Source: Glebionis coronaria
Lineage: Eukaryota; Streptophyta; Magnoliopsida; Asterales; Asteraceae
DNA: 64,000 nt
Assembly: GCA_025667525.1 (NCBI GenBank)
Contig: CM046875.1
Location: 438,228,617-438,292,616 of the forward strand
Direction of reading: 5' to 3'
In this document: positions 58,714-64,000 of the stretch, piece by piece
How the letters are laid out: every line of letters begins with the position of its first letter
How positions within the stretch are numbered: position 1 is the first letter of the stretch
Made by a program: the position numbers and the translations under genes
Notes under the pieces: generated by a model
Database searches by the model: none
Seen by the model: the letters and a program-made list of their open reading frames with translations, nothing else
What the model was told of the DNA's origin: nothing

Positions 58714-60757
58714 CTTATTAAATCCCCTACACTTGACCATTGCAATATCCTCATGCAATGCATTAATTACAAAGCAAGTTTTACATTTTCCATCACAATC
58801 AATCTACATTGGCCTTTATTAAAGAGACAAAATATTTAAAGGAAGAAAACTAGTAAAAAGATCAAAAACTTACCTTGGGGTTTTGGAATGTCATGAATGA
58901 TTATCACCCTCAAGTTTCACGTTCCCCAAATCAAGCTTAAAAACGAGATCATTGTTATTATAAGTTAGCAAACTAACGCAAACTCATGTGGGCCAATTAT
59001 TTACTTAGACTCCCTTATTCCTAGGTGTATCTCTTATATTTTATTGTTGTCTTGAATGATCACGAGGATGCATTGTTGACTTATTTCGATAGTTTATTTA
59101 GGCTGAAAATAAAGTAGGACGATTTAATCAATAGTTAGCTAAAGGACAAAATCTTTTAAAACTGCTTCTCGGGACCTCATAAAGTTCATATCTTGTCATA
59201 ACTCGCTTCACGATTTGAGACCTTTCTCGGACCGATTTTTGGCATTGACTTCATACTTCAAATCTTGAGAGACGTTCATGAAATAATGGTCTTCTCTTCA
59301 TAATAGGAATTTCTTCACTTGAACTTTTTGAGATATTCTTCATACTTGGACCACGACTTCTTCATTTTTCTCTAATCTTTATTTTGGATTTTGATATACA
59401 ACGATCCGCCTCCTTTTAGGACTTGGATCTATTTATCCTCATACCTTGTTAGGGCCTTTTTGGATAGACTTCTCCATGATCTTTAGGGGAGTATTTGCTT
59501 TTCGTCGTGTGTCTCGATCCTTCATATTGATTTTTGATAAATGATTCTTCACATCACTTAGGATCTTTAGCAACAAAATGTAGCCCTCATGCCTTGTTAG
59601 GGCCTTTTCGGACTCTCCAATCTTCGCATCCCGCTTCAATAAGTTATGCCTTGGCTATGAACTCTAATTAATATCGAGCAACTTTTAAACGATCTTGGGC
59701 TAGAAGCTAAGTAACTTTTCAAATCGTACAACCTTATTTATTGCAATTAAATTTATTAACAAGCAATGGGAGAAAAAGCTTATAATCAACTCACATAAAT
59801 TCATGAAAGAATACCAAACTTATAATTGACTCTATCATCTCTCGTTCTCCACAATTTAAAATCTCAAGGAATGAGACTCGTGGATGCTTAGCCTATTAAA
59901 TCAAAGTTTCGGGTTTTCAAGTCATCTATAGGATGTTGCAACTTCTTTAGACTTTTTCAAGTTTAGAATTCGCATTTTAAAGTTCCCTTGACAAACGACT
60001 TTCTGGGATCAATTATAGGAACTTACGAAAAGTTCTTGTTCTTAACCCGTAAGGGTTAAGACTTTCGCGTTTTAAAGTTCCCTATATAAAATCCTAGAAA
60101 AACTTGACTTAAACACGTTAAGGATACTAGCTAGAGTAAACTTAGATAAGTAAACTCGGGTTGAGTCAAAAGATTCACAATGCTTAAAAATTAAAACCGC
60201 TTTATTTAAAATTCATTCTAATAAAGAAAGAAAATAATTATACAAAGGTATATACAACTAGGCCAAAATAGATCAAAAATTTTGAAAAATGTCAAAAAAT
60301 CGATTTTCCGGTTAAAATGAGGACAAATACAAGGAAAAGCCCACTTAACTTCGATAGAAGTCCCCCCAACACTTAATATAAACATTGTCCTCAATGTTTA
60401 AGCATGTGGGAGTAAACTCCCCTACATTTAGGACATTGTGCAGTTTGTTTAAATCTTGCTAAGGAAGAGACAACTAAAGTGATTCCTATTTTAGTATTGA
60501 AGAATATAAAGTAGAGAATCAAAAGAGTTTAGGATAGAACCAGGAAGACGGGAAAACGGGATCACCGGTCGTCAAAAGTCATCAAGAATGGATCTTTGAA
60601 AGCTCGAATCCCTGCATATGATTAGAAAGAAGACAACAAACACATACTAGGGTCTCCCCCTACACTTATTATAAAAACAGAGAAAAAGGATAGATACTGC
60701 GGGTTGCCTCCCGAGAAGCGCTTGTTTTTGTTAACCGAGTCGTGAGCCTGACTTGTC
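58714..60757 (-). mobile_element. 3' non-coding tail of the second Athila-type element
   Basis: It is collinear with 18000-20160 of the first Athila: the PPT region and CCATTGCAATATCCTCATGC (58737), the CACGATTTGAGACCTTTCTC block (59208), the CCTTGTTAGGGCC blocks, the TCCCTATATAAAATC block (60078), the hairpin plus G-run (60366-60400), and the region just past integrase (60700-60755). It stops there, so pol, gag and the other LTR are absent. A 66-codon ORF (59439-59639, -) is not conserved in the first element and is probably chance. Confidence 0.75.
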
Positions 60758-62271
<1,514 letters not shown>

Positions 62272-62461
62272 ATGGGTTCTAGAGAAAACCTTCTTTTCAT
62301 AGAAAACTTAGAAAACAAACTTAAAAGGCATCTTTTGCAACATCTAAAAGCGGAGGGTAGATTTTGCAGAACTGTCAAACTTAAGGGTAAAAAACAAAAA
62401 CAAAAAGAAATTGAAAGATTAGTTATCGAAGATAATTAACACACGGATCACAATCTCTTAC

Positions 62462-62715
62462 ACCATCTTCTCTGAAACCATCTCATCCGCCATCATCTTC
62501 TCTGACCCCATATACGTCGCCACCATCTTTTCCGACACCATCTCATCAGCCACCATCTTCTCCGACCCCATCTCCGTCGCCACCATATCAGCTGCCACCA
62601 TCTCCGTCGTCACCATCTCCGCTGCCAGCATCTTCTCTGACCCCATATCCGTCGCCACCATCTCAACTGCCACCATCACCGCCGTCACCATCTCCTCGAC
62701 CACCATCTCCATCAT
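62462..62715. repeat. 15 bp-phased minisatellite (CCACCATCTCCGTCG type)
   Basis: About seventeen variants of a 15-base unit built on CACCATCTCCG(T/C)(C/T)G, with higher-order pairs such as CATCTTCTCTGACCCCAT. The phase is kept, so both strands stay open: the minus strand reads a repeated five-residue unit (SEKMV, ADEMV, ATEMG). Coding is doubtful; it may be a degenerate repeat kept in phase by its period. Confidence 0.7.
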
Positions 62716-62939
62716 TAAAATCATCTTCATTTTTCAAAACCCAAATGTAAGTTATTACACAATAGTTTTATTGAAATAAGATAAATGATGTGTTATTAGT
62801 TTTTGAGTATTATTTGTAAATTATGAGTTATGAATCATTACATCAGGTATTATTGTGAATTTGTATAAAACTAGGACATCTTTTATGATTTGGAGGTTTA
62901 AAACTAATAGATTGTATTCATTAATTATCTTCTATAAAA

Positions 62940-63780
62940 ACGTGTACACAAATGTTTAGAGCATTAGCATTGTGTATGATTAAGGCATCGTTCGAACTAC
63001 ATATTATGGCATGAGTATATTAGAGAATCTTTTTATAACATTATGCATCTATGAACACATTCTGATGATGTGGCATCGTTTGATTATAGTCAATTTCAGC
63101 AATTCGAAATCGAAGTCGATGACATAAGGTAGTTAACTTTGTAAGTTTCTTTTGTAATTTTGAAGGAGATCCTGCTATGAAAGAAACTATTCGTAATGGT
63201 TTTGGAGTTTTAAAAAATAAATAGTTGGGAAGCACCGGTTATTTAGAATATAATTTATCCATTTGACATTTTAGGGGTCAAATAAAAACATATGATAGTT
63301 TATATTAGTTTCGAACTACTTTACGCTTTTGGGCATCAATATGTAAACGAATCATAATGTTTCACGGCATATATGAGTTTTATTAGTGCATCATCATACA
63401 CATTAAAGCATCAATGTATATGTTTAATGTATCAGTTTGTATTTTATATTTAGTGTATCGGGTTTAATGTTTAGTGCATCGTCCATCATAATAGAGCACC
63501 TATTTGTACTATTAGTGTGTCGTAAGAAATACCTTGGCATCTGTTTGTATGATTTGTACATCAATGGACAAATGAGGGGATTTGTATGTTATGTCTAGTG
63601 CCTTCGTTTGTATGTTTGGTGCATCGATGAACACATTCTGGCATCAATATATATGTTTAGTGCATCGATGAACACATTCGTGCATCAATATATATATGTT
63701 TAGTGCATCGATGTACACATTAAGGCATCGTTCAATATGTTTAGTGCAACATTGGTCATAGTGTGGCATCCATTGGTTAT
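62940..63780 (+). repeat. Array of GCATC words with a ~45 bp core repeat
   Basis: About twenty GCATC or close words (GTGCATCGATG, GGCATCAATAT) occur. The densest part, 63615-63745, has three ~45-base units: TTTAGTGCATCGATG.ACACATT...GCATCAATATATATG. Spacing loosens toward the left. Confidence 0.75.
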
Positions 63781-64000
63781 AACTGATAAGCTTATTTCAT
63801 CTAAGGACACTCAGAAGTGATTATTTGCTTTAGAAAACTTTAATTATGGATAAGCAAAAATGTTGTTATTGTCGAAACACTTAGAAAGTCTTTATTTATT
63901 TATAAAAATAGTAAGAAACAGATAAGTAGTTGATGTTGTTTATTTTCAGTTGCTTGTAGCAAATAACAGATACGTGGTTTTGAACTAAGTGATTTGATGT

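Noticed and set aside
62458..62730. Repeat protein with five-residue repeats (SEKMV/ADEMV)
   Set aside because: The open frame is a consequence of a 15 bp minisatellite, open on both strands, with no flanking coding signal.

Overview
The window looks like a repeat-dense intergenic stretch of a flowering-plant nuclear genome, most probably from the daisy family (Asteraceae). It is AT-rich and contains plant-type LTR retrotransposons: Athila and Tekay-like Ty3/gypsy elements plus a coding-less LTR element. It also has a Helitron with an A^T target, TATA-box LTR promoters, and initiator-tRNA-Met and tRNA-Asp type primer sites. The Asteraceae call rests on a broken retroelement ORF at 11.25-14.14 kb whose motifs I recognise from composite genomes (memory only, not searched). 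I see no intact host gene, rRNA, canonical tRNA or CRISPR array.

Layout. 1-1282: 3' end of an Athila-type LTR (+), apparently inserted in the left LTR of the next element. 1283-9112: decayed Tekay-like Ty3/gypsy element (+) with PBS, RT and integrase scraps, a triplicated PPT and a long right LTR. 9113-11240: older related LTR remnant. 11252-14139: broken retroelement ORF (-), interrupted by the next element. 14145-30491: young, almost complete Athila-type element (-) with a perfect ATAAT target duplication, ~3.9 kb LTRs and gag-pro-RT-RH-INT broken by two stops and one frameshift. 30497-31562: unassigned. 31563-31706 plus 55233-57050: one LTR split by a Helitron (31707-55232), which is itself split by a tandem LTR-internal-LTR-internal-LTR array (32968-52893). 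57051-60757: LTR and 3' internal part of a second, diverged Athila-type element (-). 60758-62015: inverted remnant of an LTR related to the one at 55.2-57.0 kb. 62016-62268: (TA)n tract. 62269-64000: unclassified repeat DNA with a minisatellite and a GCATC motif array.

How it fits together. Insertions are nested at least three deep: LTR, then Helitron, then tandem LTR array; and, separately, decayed retroelement ORF, then Athila. No element here looks autonomous: the Helitron part has no Rep/helicase, the tandem array has no pol, the Tekay-like element is decayed, and Athila pol is broken despite nearly identical LTRs. The region therefore looks shaped by mobilisation in trans. A recurring oddity is that several unrelated repeats carry dense, irregularly spaced arrays of one short word: GCTTATT in three Athila-type LTRs, TCGGAAT/TCGCAAT in one of them, and GCATC near the right end.
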